Virus record (IMG/VR): IMGVR_UViG_3300047509_000103
Location: 1-64,000 of that record
Length of the DNA: 64,000 nt
Strand: one strand, 5' to 3'
Source of the DNA: a virus
In this document: one piece after another, positions 38,068 through 46,721 of the stretch
Position numbering within the stretch: the first letter of the stretch is position 1
Layout: every line of letters starts with the position of its first letter
The notes under the pieces: model-generated
What the model was told of the DNA's origin: nothing
Seen by the model: only the letters and a program-made list of their open reading frames with translations
The model's database searches: none
Translations under genes and position numbers: made by a program

Positions 38068-38675
38068 AACGCATCTCGCAGTTGTGTCTCATCGTCGCAT
38101 TCGCAGCCATTTCTGGCTGCGCTGCGCTTCAAGCTACGAATTCCAAAATTCAGCAGGATGTGCAGAAGGTCGAGGCGAAGATTGCCACCGACGTTCAAGC
38201 CGCATCGGTGCCGGACTTGGAGAATGCAAAGCTCGGCGCCGCGAACCTGCCGGAACCGCAGAAAACTGACGCGCTGACCTGCATCAACGAGCAGGAAGTG
38301 TATCTTGGCTCGGTCGTTACAGCGCTCACGGCTGTTCAGACAACGACTACGACGCCTGGGCCCGCTTTCAATCCGTTGCAGCCCGGTATTTTTACATTGG
38401 CCGTTGACGCCCAGTTGCAGGCCAATACGAGCAACATCGATCCGCTGGCGCTATTGACCGCTGCGATACCGCAGGTTCCGCATCAACTGGTGAAGGACTG
38501 CCTGATCGTGATCACTGATTCAAAGGTGGCAATCGCAAAGCTCGGACTACAAGCGGCAACGTTGGCGGCTAGCGTCGCGAACATAGGTGCTGCAGCCAAG
38601 CTCAAGGCTGGTGCTTCGGCGCTAAAAGCCGGAGAGGCCGCCTTGAAGGTCGAAGCAGCTGCGGTGCATCCATAG
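38064..38675 (+). CDS. Putative lipoprotein, 203 aa
   Basis: An N-terminal signal ends in a lipobox (LIVAFAAISGCAAL), so the mature protein would start at Cys 19 and be lipid-anchored. The rest is Ala-rich with coiled-coil tendency (KIQQDVQKVEAKIATDVQAA) and no conserved core. Next to lysis genes it could be a spanin-like or envelope protein, but only the lipobox is certain. Confidence 0.7.
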   Translation: MKRISQLCLIVAFAAISGCAALQATNSKIQQDVQKVEAKIATDVQAASVPDLENAKLGAANLPEPQKTDALTCINEQEVYLGSVVTALTAVQTTTTTPGPAFNPLQPGIFTLAVDAQLQANTSNIDPLALLTAAIPQVPHQLVKDCLIVITDSKVAIAKLGLQAATLAASVANIGAAAKLKAGASALKAGEAALKVEAAAVHP

Positions 38676-38873
38676 GTGGCTGCGGTCAAATCCTCAGCCG
38701 TCTCGGACATCGAGTACGACCACGCCAAGCAGCAAATGCACGTCGTGTTCAAGGGTGGGAAGAAGTACACCTACCACGACGTGCCGGCCAAGGTTCATAG
38801 CACGGTGGTCAGTGCCGCCAGCATCGGCCAGGCGATGGCCAAGCACGTGCTCGGCAAGTATCGACACACGTAG
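38676..38873 (+). CDS. KTSC domain protein
   Basis: This 65-residue protein matches KTSC domains: SSAVSDIEYDHAKQQMHVVF, KGGKKYTYHDVPAKV and SIGQAMAKHV. These tiny domains are frequent in phages and bacteria, and their function is not settled. GTG at 38676 directly follows the lipoprotein stop. Confidence 0.85.
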   Translation: MAAVKSSAVSDIEYDHAKQQMHVVFKGGKKYTYHDVPAKVHSTVVSAASIGQAMAKHVLGKYRHT

Positions 38874-38884
38874 GAGAAATACCA

Positions 38885-39148
38885 ATGAACCGGCGTGAGT
38901 TCTTCGCGATGACTGCAGGCGCTGCGTTGGGCGGGATAGTTGCTGGCGCGGTTGCCAATCAGCTGACTCCAGCGCGCCCGGCGATTGTACCGGCGTGCAT
39001 GGAGATGTCGCCAGATCTGCCGCAGAGCAATACGGCGCAGTTGATGCGTTCGACTTTTCCGAGCGTTTCGGAGATTCAGGAGCAGTTGGCGAATTCGGCG
39101 ATGTCTGCCGTAAATGTCGGCGCTAGCATTCGTAGGGATCAACCATGA
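38885..39148 (+). CDS. Small protein with Tat-like signal, 87 aa
   Basis: The N-terminus MNRREFFAMTAGAALGGIVA is a twin-arginine signal followed by a hydrophobic stretch and cleavage-like GAVANQ. The mature part is short and polar. Tat export of a phage protein is unusual. It overlaps the next gene as ATGA. Confidence 0.65.
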   Translation: MNRREFFAMTAGAALGGIVAGAVANQLTPARPAIVPACMEMSPDLPQSNTAQLMRSTFPSVSEIQEQLANSAMSAVNVGASIRRDQP

Positions 39149-39357
39149 AGATCACAACCAAACAGCGCGACGCGTTGCCGGCGAGCAAGTTCGCGTTGCC
39201 CGAGCAGCGCAAGTATCCGGTTAACGACCGAGCTCACGCCGCGAACGCCAAGGCGCGCGCCACGCAGCAGTTCGACAAGGGCAACCTGAGCATGTCGGCC
39301 AAGCAGCAGGTTGTCAGGGCCGCGAACCGCACGCTCAGTCGTGGCCGGGGTAGCTGA
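39145..39357 (+). CDS. Small phage protein RKYPxNDRAHAANAKARA type
   Basis: This 70-residue protein contains LPEQRKYPVNDRAHAANAKA and later MSAKQQVVRAANRTLSRG. I recall this motif from small proteins near phage terminase and structural genes; they are of unknown function. It lies just before terS. Confidence 0.75.
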   Translation: MKITTKQRDALPASKFALPEQRKYPVNDRAHAANAKARATQQFDKGNLSMSAKQQVVRAANRTLSRGRGS

Positions 39358-39365
39358 GAATCGTC

Positions 39366-39923
39366 ATGGCAACCAAGCAGCGTAAACGCCGGGACGGCCA
39401 TGTTCCGGCGAAAGGTCAGCAGGACGTCACCAAAGCTGCGCAGCCAAAGCGTAAGAAGCGCAAAGCAAAAGCCCCAAAGCCTAACGGTAGACCGTCTGAC
39501 TACAGGCCGAGGTTTTGCAAGAAGGCGCAGGAAATGGCGCATGGAGGCGCAACCGATCGCGAAATCGCGGAAAAGCTGGGGGTGCACGAAGTCACACTCT
39601 ATCGCTGGCAGCACGAGCACCCAGAGTTTCGCAGTGCCATAAAGCTCGGGAAGGAGGCTGCAGACAAGCGCGTCGAGCAATCTCTCTACCGTCGCGCCAT
39701 TGGCTACAGCCACGACGCCACGAAGATCATGCAGAACAACGGTGTCCCGGTGATCGTTCCGTACGTCGAGCACTTTCCGCCTGATCCGACATCAATGATC
39801 TTCTGGCTAAAGAACCGCAAGCCGAAGGATTGGCGCGACAAGATCGACCACGAGCACGCTGGTGCGAATGGTGGACCGATTGAACTGACAGCGATCAGAT
39901 TGGTGCCATTGGGGCGCGAGTGA
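39366..39923 (+). CDS. terS: Terminase small subunit
   Basis: This 185-residue protein has a basic N-terminus followed by the helix-turn-helix GGATDREIAEKLGVHEVTLY, RWQHEHPEF and an acidic/aromatic C-terminal part (FPPDPTSMIFWLKNRKPKDW, RDKIDHEH). This matches small terminase subunits that recognise the packaging site. It overlaps the large subunit as GTGA. The C-terminal beta part contacts the motor. Confidence 0.9.
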   Translation: MATKQRKRRDGHVPAKGQQDVTKAAQPKRKKRKAKAPKPNGRPSDYRPRFCKKAQEMAHGGATDREIAEKLGVHEVTLYRWQHEHPEFRSAIKLGKEAADKRVEQSLYRRAIGYSHDATKIMQNNGVPVIVPYVEHFPPDPTSMIFWLKNRKPKDWRDKIDHEHAGANGGPIELTAIRLVPLGRE

Positions 39924-41311
39924 ACAGCGATGCGGGTGTGTTGCGAATAGCGATTCCGGAGAAACTGATTCCGGTATTCGAGGGGCGCGCGGACGTGCGC
40001 GGCGCCTATGGCGGCCGCGGCTCTGCCAAGACCCGCAGTTTCGCGAAGATGGCAGCCGCATTCGGAATGCGGTATGGGCAAGCTGGTATCAAGGGTCAAA
40101 TCCTGTGCGCCCGCCAGTACATGAATTCACTGGACGATTCCTCACTTGAAGAGGTCAAGCGGGCGATCGAAGAAGAGCCGTTTTTAGCGGCGTACTACGA
40201 GGTCGGTGAGAAATACATCTGCAGCCGCGACGGGAACATCAGTTTCGGGTTCGCTGGGTTGCACCTGAGCATCGATAGCATCAAGTCGAAGGGCCGCATC
40301 CTGTTGTGCTGGGTCGACGAAGCAGAGCCAGTGCTTGAATCGGCATGGAATACGCTGGAACCGACGCTGCGCGAAGAAGCCGACGGCTGGAATGCCGAGC
40401 TGTGGGTGACGTGGAATCCGAAGCGCAAGAGTGCCGCAGTCGAGAAGCGTTACCGCAATAGCTCGGATCCACTGATCAAGATTGTCGAGCTGAACTGGCG
40501 CGACAACCCCAAGTTCCCTGGCAAGCTGGAGCGCCAGCGTGAACGAGATCTGGAAGGAAGTCCGGACGAGTACCCACACATCTGGGACGGCGCTTACCAG
40601 ACGGTCGTCAAAGGCGCTTACTACGCGCAGCAGATTGCGGCCGCAAAAGCCAGCGGTCGAGTCAGCCGTGTGGCTGCCGATCCTTTGCTGACGTTTCGTG
40701 TCCACTGCGATATCGGCGGAACCGGAATCAATTCTGACGCCTTCGTGATGTGGGCTGACCAGATTGTTGGTCGCGAAGTTCGGCTGCTGGACTATTACGA
40801 GGTCCAAGGCCAGCCGGCCGCTGCGCATGTATTGTGGCTACGCGAGCACGGTTACGTTCCAGGCAATACGACGATTGTGTTGCCGCACGACGGTGCCCAG
40901 GCTGACAAGGTTTTCGCAATCACGTATCAAGGCGCATTCCAGGCAGCTGGGTACGACACGATCGTTATCCCCAACATGGGCAAAGGTGCTGCGAAGCTAC
41001 GCATCGAGGCTGGTCGCCGATTGTTTGGCGCAATGTGGTTCGACGCAGATGGCACCGAAGTTGGGTTGGACACGCTGGCGTGCTATCACGAGAAGATCGA
41101 CGAGAAGCGCGACATCGGACTGGGACCGGAACACGACAGTGCATCGCACTGCGGTGACTCCTTTGGTCTGATAGCGGTTGATTACGAGCTCAACAAGCCA
41201 AGTGGCACGCGTGTTGGCGGTAATAGTGACACCTACAACGCGGTCGCTCACTGGAAGCGCAAGCTGCGCCAGCGAAATGGAACCACTGGTCGAGGGGCAA
41301 TGACGGCCTGA
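39920..41311 (+). CDS. terL: Terminase large subunit
   Basis: This is a 463-residue packaging motor of the PBSX/P22-like type. Walker A is GGRGSAKTRS (about residues 31-40) and Walker B with catalytic Glu is ILLCWVDEAE (about 127-136). The motif WVTWNPK lies in the coupling region, and the nuclease part has VHCDIGGTGINSDAF and later DSASHCGDSFGLI. GTG at 39920 overlaps the terS stop. It is followed by a candidate terminator. Confidence 0.95.
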   Translation: MNSDAGVLRIAIPEKLIPVFEGRADVRGAYGGRGSAKTRSFAKMAAAFGMRYGQAGIKGQILCARQYMNSLDDSSLEEVKRAIEEEPFLAAYYEVGEKYICSRDGNISFGFAGLHLSIDSIKSKGRILLCWVDEAEPVLESAWNTLEPTLREEADGWNAELWVTWNPKRKSAAVEKRYRNSSDPLIKIVELNWRDNPKFPGKLERQRERDLEGSPDEYPHIWDGAYQTVVKGAYYAQQIAAAKASGRVSRVAADPLLTFRVHCDIGGTGINSDAFVMWADQIVGREVRLLDYYEVQGQPAAAHVLWLREHGYVPGNTTIVLPHDGAQADKVFAITYQGAFQAAGYDTIVIPNMGKGAAKLRIEAGRRLFGAMWFDADGTEVGLDTLACYHEKIDEKRDIGLGPEHDSASHCGDSFGLIAVDYELNKPSGTRVGGNSDTYNAVAHWKRKLRQRNGTTGRGAMTA

Positions 41312-41341
41312 GCATTTTGGCGCAGTAGACGTTCACCACAG

Positions 41342-41370
41342 ACCCGGCCTCGAGCCGGGTTTCGCATTTC
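41342..41370 (+). terminator. Putative terminator between terL and portal
   Basis: ACCCGGC and GCCGGGT flank a five-base loop, followed by TTCGCATTTC. The T tract is poor, so read-through to the portal is likely. It is also close to the portal ribosome site (GAGG at 41374). Confidence 0.5.
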
Positions 41371-41383
41371 TGAGGACTGACCA

Positions 41384-43639
41384 TTGGCAGCGATCCCAAA
41401 CAATGTCGCCGCCCCATACGGCGCACCTGGCGATCCTGGCAACGAAGCCGAAACGGCGATGGGGGTATTCCAGCGCATCGAGGAAAAGTATTACCGCGGG
41501 CATATCGACTACATGCTGCACGCGCGGCGCATGGAGGACATGTACCTCGCCGGCGGCCGCCAGTGGCGCGCAGACGATGCGGCAAAGCTGGAACAAGAGG
41601 GCCGACCTGCATACGAGGTCGACATCATCAAGCCGGCTATCAACGCGATCATCGGCTACCAAATCGCGAACCGTGTTGACCTTTCCTTCGTTCCGCGCGG
41701 CGGCGACAGCGACGAAAACTCCGCTCGCATAATGAGCAAAGTTGTCCGGCAGATGTTGGATAACGTTAAGTGGCGCCAGATCGAGACGAATTGTGTACTG
41801 GACGGTTTGATCCAGCAGCGCGGGTATCTCGACTTGCGCATGAGCTACGACAACAACGATCTCGGCGAGTTGGAGATCCGCTGCATCGACCCGTTGGATG
41901 CGATGCCGGATTTGGACGCCAACGAATACGACCCCGACAAGTGGGCTGATTTTGACGAATCACGCTGGCTGACGGCGACGCAGATCGAGTCGCAGTACGG
42001 CAAGGACGCGGCCGATCAAATCGTCGGATTCTCCGATCACTTGTCGGACGAAGAGAACTGGGGCGTTGAAAACGGTGTCGATCGCCGCGGCTTCGACGAC
42101 TACTTCGGCGCCTACGCCTACGGACGTGCGTACTACGGTCGCAAAGGGCCATGGCGGCGCTACCGCATCGTGCATCGCCAGGTGAACGAGTACGCGAGCA
42201 CCTTGGTGGCGCGCTGGCCTACCGGCGATGTGCGATCGTTGACCGGTTCCTCGCGTGAGGAAATTGGATACCTGCTACAGAAAGGCATCCCCGTATTCAA
42301 GCGCCGCATGCGTCAAGTACGCATGATGGTTGCAGCACCAGGCACGATGCTGTTCGACGGCAGGAGCCCGTACAAGCACATGACGCCGGTGCCGTTCTTC
42401 CCCTACTTCCGCCGCGGACGGACGATAGGTGCCGTGGACGCCCTGGCGAGCGTGCAGGAGATGCTCAACAAGTTCATCTCGCAGTATGGCCACGTCATCA
42501 ACAGCAGCGCGAACGGTGGATGGGAAGGCGAGGCCGACAGTCTTGCCAACATGGACGACGGCGAGTTCGTGGATCGCGCTTCGGAAACCGGCCTCGTGTT
42601 GCTGACGAAGCCAGGTAAGAAAGCGCCGACGAAGATCAAACCGAACGACGTGCCGCAAGGCATCGCTGAAATGATCCAGTTCGCGTACAAAAACGCGCAG
42701 ATGGTGAGCGGCGTTGACGAGAACCTGATGGGCGCCAACCAGAAGGACTTGTCCGGCGTTGCGGTGCAGAGCTACCAGTACGCGAGCCAGATGAAGCTGG
42801 CACCCATGCTCGACAACGTGAGTTTGATGCGGCAAACGATGCTGGGCCGCGTCCTCGATATAACGCAGGAGTACATGGGCGCAGAACGCGTGATGCGGAT
42901 CAGCGAGGAAAACTCCTACGGCGCGCAGCAACATATTCCGTACACGTTGAACCAGCGCATGGACGACGGCTCGGTATTGAACGACCTGACGATTGGCACC
43001 TACGACCTGGTTGTCGATGAGCAACCGGCACAGATCACTTTCGACAATTCGCAATTCGAGCAGATGGAAACAATGCGCAAGATGGGCATTCCGATCTCGG
43101 ACGCCCGGATGATTCGCGCATCGAATCTGTCGAACAAGAGCGAGATCGCTGAGGAAGCGGAACAGAAGGCCAATACCGCGGCCAACATGAGCGCGCAACC
43201 GAATCCGCTGGCGGACGCGAGCATTGCCCTGGCTCAGGCCAAGGCTGCTCTGGCGCAGGCGCAGGCACGCAAGGCGCAGGCCGAAGCGGTCGAGGCGGCC
43301 ATCGAGTCGGAGTTCAGCGCAGTGCAAACCGCGCAGACCATCGTTATGACCCCAGCCGTCGCGACGCTGGCCGACCAGTTGCTCAAGTCTGGCGGCTTCG
43401 TCGACGCCGATGCGCCACCGATCGTGCCGCAGGTTCCCCCAGGCACGCAGATGACGCCGGCACAAGAGGCCGAAATCGCTGGGCAGCACAAGAACACGCA
43501 CCCGCTGTTCCCTGCGCATGCCGACACGGGGCTGAACAAGGGAATCAGCAAGCCAGCTGATCCAACCGCAGTTCCTGTCGGCGCACCGCAACCACCCGGG
43601 TCAGTACACAACCCGGACGACGGTATTTCTTCGTTCTGA
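41384..43639 (+). CDS. P22-type portal protein
   Basis: This 751-residue protein has the portal pattern of P22-like phages: ARRMEDMYLAGGRQW, RPAYEVDIIKPAINAIIGYQ, GLIQQRGYLDLRMSYDNNDL, TPVPFFPYFRRGRTIGAVDA, MQFAYKN-like text and an acidic C-terminal helix with long coiled repeats of Ala/Gln (ALAQAKAALAQAQARKAQAE). The C-terminal 150 residues are Pro/Ala-rich. TTG at 41384 is used because GAGG precedes it. It forms the ring in the capsid vertex through which DNA enters. Confidence 0.9.
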   Translation: MAAIPNNVAAPYGAPGDPGNEAETAMGVFQRIEEKYYRGHIDYMLHARRMEDMYLAGGRQWRADDAAKLEQEGRPAYEVDIIKPAINAIIGYQIANRVDLSFVPRGGDSDENSARIMSKVVRQMLDNVKWRQIETNCVLDGLIQQRGYLDLRMSYDNNDLGELEIRCIDPLDAMPDLDANEYDPDKWADFDESRWLTATQIESQYGKDAADQIVGFSDHLSDEENWGVENGVDRRGFDDYFGAYAYGRAYYGRKGPWRRYRIVHRQVNEYASTLVARWPTGDVRSLTGSSREEIGYLLQKGIPVFKRRMRQVRMMVAAPGTMLFDGRSPYKHMTPVPFFPYFRRGRTIGAVDALASVQEMLNKFISQYGHVINSSANGGWEGEADSLANMDDGEFVDRASETGLVLLTKPGKKAPTKIKPNDVPQGIAEMIQFAYKNAQMVSGVDENLMGANQKDLSGVAVQSYQYASQMKLAPMLDNVSLMRQTMLGRVLDITQEYMGAERVMRISEENSYGAQQHIPYTLNQRMDDGSVLNDLTIGTYDLVVDEQPAQITFDNSQFEQMETMRKMGIPISDARMIRASNLSNKSEIAEEAEQKANTAANMSAQPNPLADASIALAQAKAALAQAQARKAQAEAVEAAIESEFSAVQTAQTIVMTPAVATLADQLLKSGGFVDADAPPIVPQVPPGTQMTPAQEAEIAGQHKNTHPLFPAHADTGLNKGISKPADPTAVPVGAPQPPGSVHNPDDGISSF

Positions 43640-43651
43640 GTAAGCCGCCGC

Positions 43652-43867
43652 ATGAAAACCGCCGAATACTGGTCAGATTTGCGTCGTTGCATTCAGCGCA
43701 TCATCCAAGCGGCTCGGCCGATCAATCTCTACCTGTCCCAATGTGGGCATCCAACGTTTATGCCTGGCGTCGGCTGTTCGCTGGTCGGCACATATACGAC
43801 GCAGGTGACGTTGCAGCAGCTTATTGACGATATCGATGAAGCGGATCGCGAGCGCCGGGAAAGGTAA
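43652..43867 (+). CDS. Small hypothetical protein after portal, 71 aa
   Basis: This 71-residue protein begins MKTAEYWSDLRRCIQRIIQA and ends in an acidic helix (IDDIDEADRERRER). No family is recognised. It lies 13 bases past the portal and could be a minor head protein. Confidence 0.55.
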   Translation: MKTAEYWSDLRRCIQRIIQAARPINLYLSQCGHPTFMPGVGCSLVGTYTTQVTLQQLIDDIDEADRERRER

Positions 43868-43906
43868 ACATTCGCGAAAACGGTTTTTATTCAACGGAGC
43901 ACTCCA

Positions 43907-44128
43907 ATGGCAAAGTCGAAGAACAGCACAATGATGGGCGGTATGGATCCCGACTGGCAGACCGAGAGCGACGTTCGCACGCTCGGCGAGGCGCATCGCA
44001 TCAAGGGCGATCCGAAGCGGCTCAAGGCAGCGAAGGAGCATGCGAAGAAGAAGTTGGAGTCGATGGCTCGGATCGCATCTACGTCTGCCGTAGACGACGA
44101 CGGCGACGACGATAACAACAACGACTGA
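43907..44128 (+). CDS. Small charged protein, 73 aa
   Basis: This 73-residue protein is basic in the middle (KGDPKRLKAAKEHAKKKLES) and ends in an Asp/Asn run. It has a GGAG ribosome site. It stands between portal and scaffold and is probably a minor head component, but has no recognised family. Confidence 0.65.
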   Translation: MAKSKNSTMMGGMDPDWQTESDVRTLGEAHRIKGDPKRLKAAKEHAKKKLESMARIASTSAVDDDGDDDNNND

Positions 44129-44144
44129 TCGCAAGACCAGCAGC

Positions 44145-44170
44145 AAGCCGCCCCGAAGGGTGGTTTTTGT
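44145..44170 (+). terminator. Weak terminator-like hairpin
   Basis: GCCGCCC (44147-44153) and GGGTGGT (44158-44164) pair with two G-T wobbles, followed by TTTTG. It sits 17 bases past the charged protein gene and before scaffold. Confidence 0.45.
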
Positions 44171-44191
44171 GCATGAAATTTGGAGCAAGCA

Positions 44192-45238
44192 ATGGCTGAC
44201 AAAGAAAACGAGCCGCAGAAAGAACTGCCGCTCGACAACCAGCAGGTGGACGATGCTGATATTTCCGACTTCGACGATGCGGCAGCCGGTGTCGGTTCAC
44301 CGCCGGCCGCTGCGCCAGCGCAGGATGACGCCAGCACTGCTGCTGCCGAGCAACCGGATGGCAAGCAAGCGGAAGAGGAAATAGATCCGGAAATTCTCAA
44401 GGCCATTGCGGCTGATGATGAGTCGCCAGCTGCAGCGGCAACCGACGACGATCGAATGATCCCGAAGGCGCGCTTTGATGAGGTCAACGGCAAGTTCAAG
44501 GACGTCGCGTCGCGCCTTGATGCTATTGAGGCCGACCGCAAGCAGGCCCAAGCGAAGGCCGCTCCCGGCCGCGACTTCGACGCTGAAGAAAAGGAGTTGG
44601 AGGCCAAGCAGAAGGACTTGGAGGACAAATTCGAAAGCGGTGAAATCGACGCCGACGCGCACCGCGCGCAGGCTGCCGACTACGTCAAGCAACTGCGCCA
44701 GCTCGACCGCGAACGCGGCCACGCTGAAGGACTTGGTACAGGCCTTCAAGAAGCGGATAAGCGCGTCGCCAAAGAACGCCAAGAGGCCGCGCAGAAGGCA
44801 TGGCAGGCGAAGATTGGTGCGTGGGAGAAGGCCAACGCCGACAAACTCGAAAATGCCGCCTACAAGGACAAGGTCGAGGAACTGTTCACGAAGTTCGGCA
44901 AAGACCCGAGCTTGTCGGATGACGACCTGATTGCCAAGGTCGAGGAAGGTGCCCAGGCATGGGTTTCGCAGATGGCGAAACTACTTGGCCTCGGCGAGAA
45001 GACGCCGGTAGCCGATCCTGATGCAGTTCCTGCAGCCGATCCGCACGCCGCTCGCAACGCGAAGGACGCAACAGCGCAGGCGCGCGCTAGCGCATTGCCA
45101 TCGGCATCCGTGCCAGGCAGCGCCGGAAACCGCAGCACGCGCGGCGCGATACCTGGCAAGGTCCAGGATCTTACTCAAAAGGAAATCGATGGGCTGCTCA
45201 AGGAAGACGGCGCCGCGAAAGATATCGCAGACTTCTGA
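44192..45238 (+). CDS. Scaffolding protein
   Basis: This 348-residue protein is acidic, Ala/Asp/Glu/Lys-rich and almost wholly helical. It has coiled-coil stretches (ARFDEVNGKFKDVASRLDAI, EEKELEAKQKDLEDKFESGE) and a conserved-looking C-terminal helix (VQDLTQKEIDGLLKEDGAA). The composition, size and place between portal and capsid fit a phage scaffold that guides head assembly and leaves it. ATG at 44192 follows GGAGC. Confidence 0.85.
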   Translation: MADKENEPQKELPLDNQQVDDADISDFDDAAAGVGSPPAAAPAQDDASTAAAEQPDGKQAEEEIDPEILKAIAADDESPAAAATDDDRMIPKARFDEVNGKFKDVASRLDAIEADRKQAQAKAAPGRDFDAEEKELEAKQKDLEDKFESGEIDADAHRAQAADYVKQLRQLDRERGHAEGLGTGLQEADKRVAKERQEAAQKAWQAKIGAWEKANADKLENAAYKDKVEELFTKFGKDPSLSDDDLIAKVEEGAQAWVSQMAKLLGLGEKTPVADPDAVPAADPHAARNAKDATAQARASALPSASVPGSAGNRSTRGAIPGKVQDLTQKEIDGLLKEDGAAKDIADF

Positions 45239-45256
45239 ACCTAAGAGGAATTTTCA

Positions 45257-45889
45257 ATGAGCACCGTAGATTCCCAGTATGCGATAGGCGCGAATGCGCA
45301 GGAGCTGTCTGACTCTGTCGCCGCCTTGATCGCGCTTGGCTATGAGCCGACGGATAGTCCGTCTTTCAACGGCACGCACTTCATCCAGCGTTGCGACAAT
45401 GACGGCGGTGCATCGATTGGCGACGGTGCGACCATCGCCGTGCATAACTCTGCCGGGGCGGATTCGCACAATGCCGTAGCGGAGGTCGCTGCTGGTGTTC
45501 TGACGGATGTGAAGTTTGCGTCCACCATTGCGATGGTGGACAACGCCGATACGGTCGTCGTGAACAATTCCGCCGGTTCTCCTGTGGCCGGAACGCACAG
45601 CGCCGAAGTTGCCGCCGGTGTCCTGACGGATGTGAAACTGGCGGCTACGGTTGCCCCGGTCGTGAATGCTGCGACCGTCGCCGTACACAATTCGGCTGGC
45701 TCGGTAGTCGCAGGTACACACGTTGCCGAAGTTGCGGCAGGCGTTCTGACCGACGTAAAACTCGCCGCCACCATTGCGCCGGTTGCAAGTGGGCTGGCGC
45801 TCACTGGAGTTACGCCGACCGGATCGTACGTGACCACGGTCACGTTCACTGTTACGGCCGGCGTCATCACGGCGATTGCACTGAGCTAA
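45257..45889 (+). CDS. Repeat-containing decoration/head fibre-like protein, 210 aa
   Basis: The N-terminal 45 residues (YAIGANAQELSDSVAALIAL, GYEPTDSP...FIQRCD) resemble the N-terminus of the next gene. After that come three near-identical repeats of about 42 residues, each with EVAAGVLTDVKLAATIAPV and a VAVHNSAGS-like part, then a Thr-rich C-terminus. The repeats predict a beta fibre or stacked domain. It may bind to the capsid. Its position between scaffold and capsid supports a head decoration role. Confidence 0.7.
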   Translation: MSTVDSQYAIGANAQELSDSVAALIALGYEPTDSPSFNGTHFIQRCDNDGGASIGDGATIAVHNSAGADSHNAVAEVAAGVLTDVKFASTIAMVDNADTVVVNNSAGSPVAGTHSAEVAAGVLTDVKLAATVAPVVNAATVAVHNSAGSVVAGTHVAEVAAGVLTDVKLAATIAPVASGLALTGVTPTGSYVTTVTFTVTAGVITAIALS

Positions 45890-45932
45890 AGCAGATACAT
45901 CCACAAAACCGTTAAAGCAGGAGAATTTTCAA

Positions 45933-46394
45933 ATGACCATTTCCAGTTCATCGTTTGCAGTCGGAGTCGACGTAAAGTCGCTGAGTGACTCAATCGCTGC
46001 CCAGATCGCGCTTGGCTTTCAACCAGCCGATAACCCCATCCAAATGCACAACCTGCTTATTCAGCGTTGCGATAAGGTGACAAGCTCGCAAGTGCTCGCC
46101 GCTGGCGATGGTGCGATCGCCGTTGCGCAAGGCACGGTCATCATCACCAAAGGAAGTGCCGCGGCACTGACTCTGGCTGCGCCCACGACCGCGCAGGCTG
46201 GCACGCGTATCACGATCACCAGTTCGACGGCCTTTGCGCACGTCATCACTGCGACCGGTCTACTTGAAAACGGTACGACAGGCGGTCCGCACAACACCGC
46301 GACCTTCGCGGCGTTCCCGGGTGCCACCATCACGCTCGAGGCCTACAACGGTCTGTGGTTCCTCGTGTCTAGCGTTCTCGTGACGATCGCGTAA
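45933..46394 (+). CDS. Head-decoration-like protein with shared N-terminal module, 153 aa
   Basis: The first 40 residues (FAVGVDVKSLSDSIAAQIAL, GFQPADNP, LLIQRCD) copy the N-terminus of the gene at 45257. The rest is a compact Thr/Ala-rich beta domain (GDGAIAVAQGTVIITKGSAA). It lies right before the capsid gene and ends in a 327-base gap. It is likely a capsid decoration or trimeric spike protein sharing an anchor with its neighbour. Confidence 0.7.
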   Translation: MTISSSSFAVGVDVKSLSDSIAAQIALGFQPADNPIQMHNLLIQRCDKVTSSQVLAAGDGAIAVAQGTVIITKGSAAALTLAAPTTAQAGTRITITSSTAFAHVITATGLLENGTTGGPHNTATFAAFPGATITLEAYNGLWFLVSSVLVTIA

Positions 46395-46406
46395 GACATT
46401 TGTCTC

Positions 46407-46433
46407 CATGAGCCGATGAAAGTCGGCTCTATG
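46407..46433. repeat. Hairpin in the leader of the capsid gene
   Basis: GAGCCGA (46410-46416) and TCGGCTC (46423-46429) flank a six-base loop. There is no T tract. It is the clearest structure in the 327-base space 46395-46721, which carries no supported gene. A processing or stability hairpin for the abundant capsid message is one explanation. Confidence 0.5.
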
Positions 46434-46721
46434 CCAGCGATGGCCTGGCTCGCTGATCGAGAACGATCGTTTCAATTTTTGAGAATACCTCGCTTCGGGA
46501 ATCGAATGCGGGTCGGGTTATTGCGTGCCTAAAACGCAATTCGATCGCTGAGTACAGCGGTTCCGCAGCACACGGCTGCGATACCAACGTGTGCCCTTTG
46601 GCGGGCTCAACGCCACGGCTTCGTCCCACGACATAGGGACGGTTCCGCGTGACCGGCGAGACGGGTCGTTTGTGTCGATTCCCAAACCACTCCTTTTCCA
46701 TCTCTCACGAGGTAACTCATC

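Noticed and set aside
42275-43591. A 438-codon frame opposite the portal gene
   Set aside because: Antisense shadow with His/Arg/Leu-rich composition; the portal frame is clear.
46440-46640. tRNA-like T-loop bases (TTCGATTCCC on the minus strand) in the capsid leader
   Set aside because: The flanking bases do not form the required T-arm or acceptor stem on either strand.
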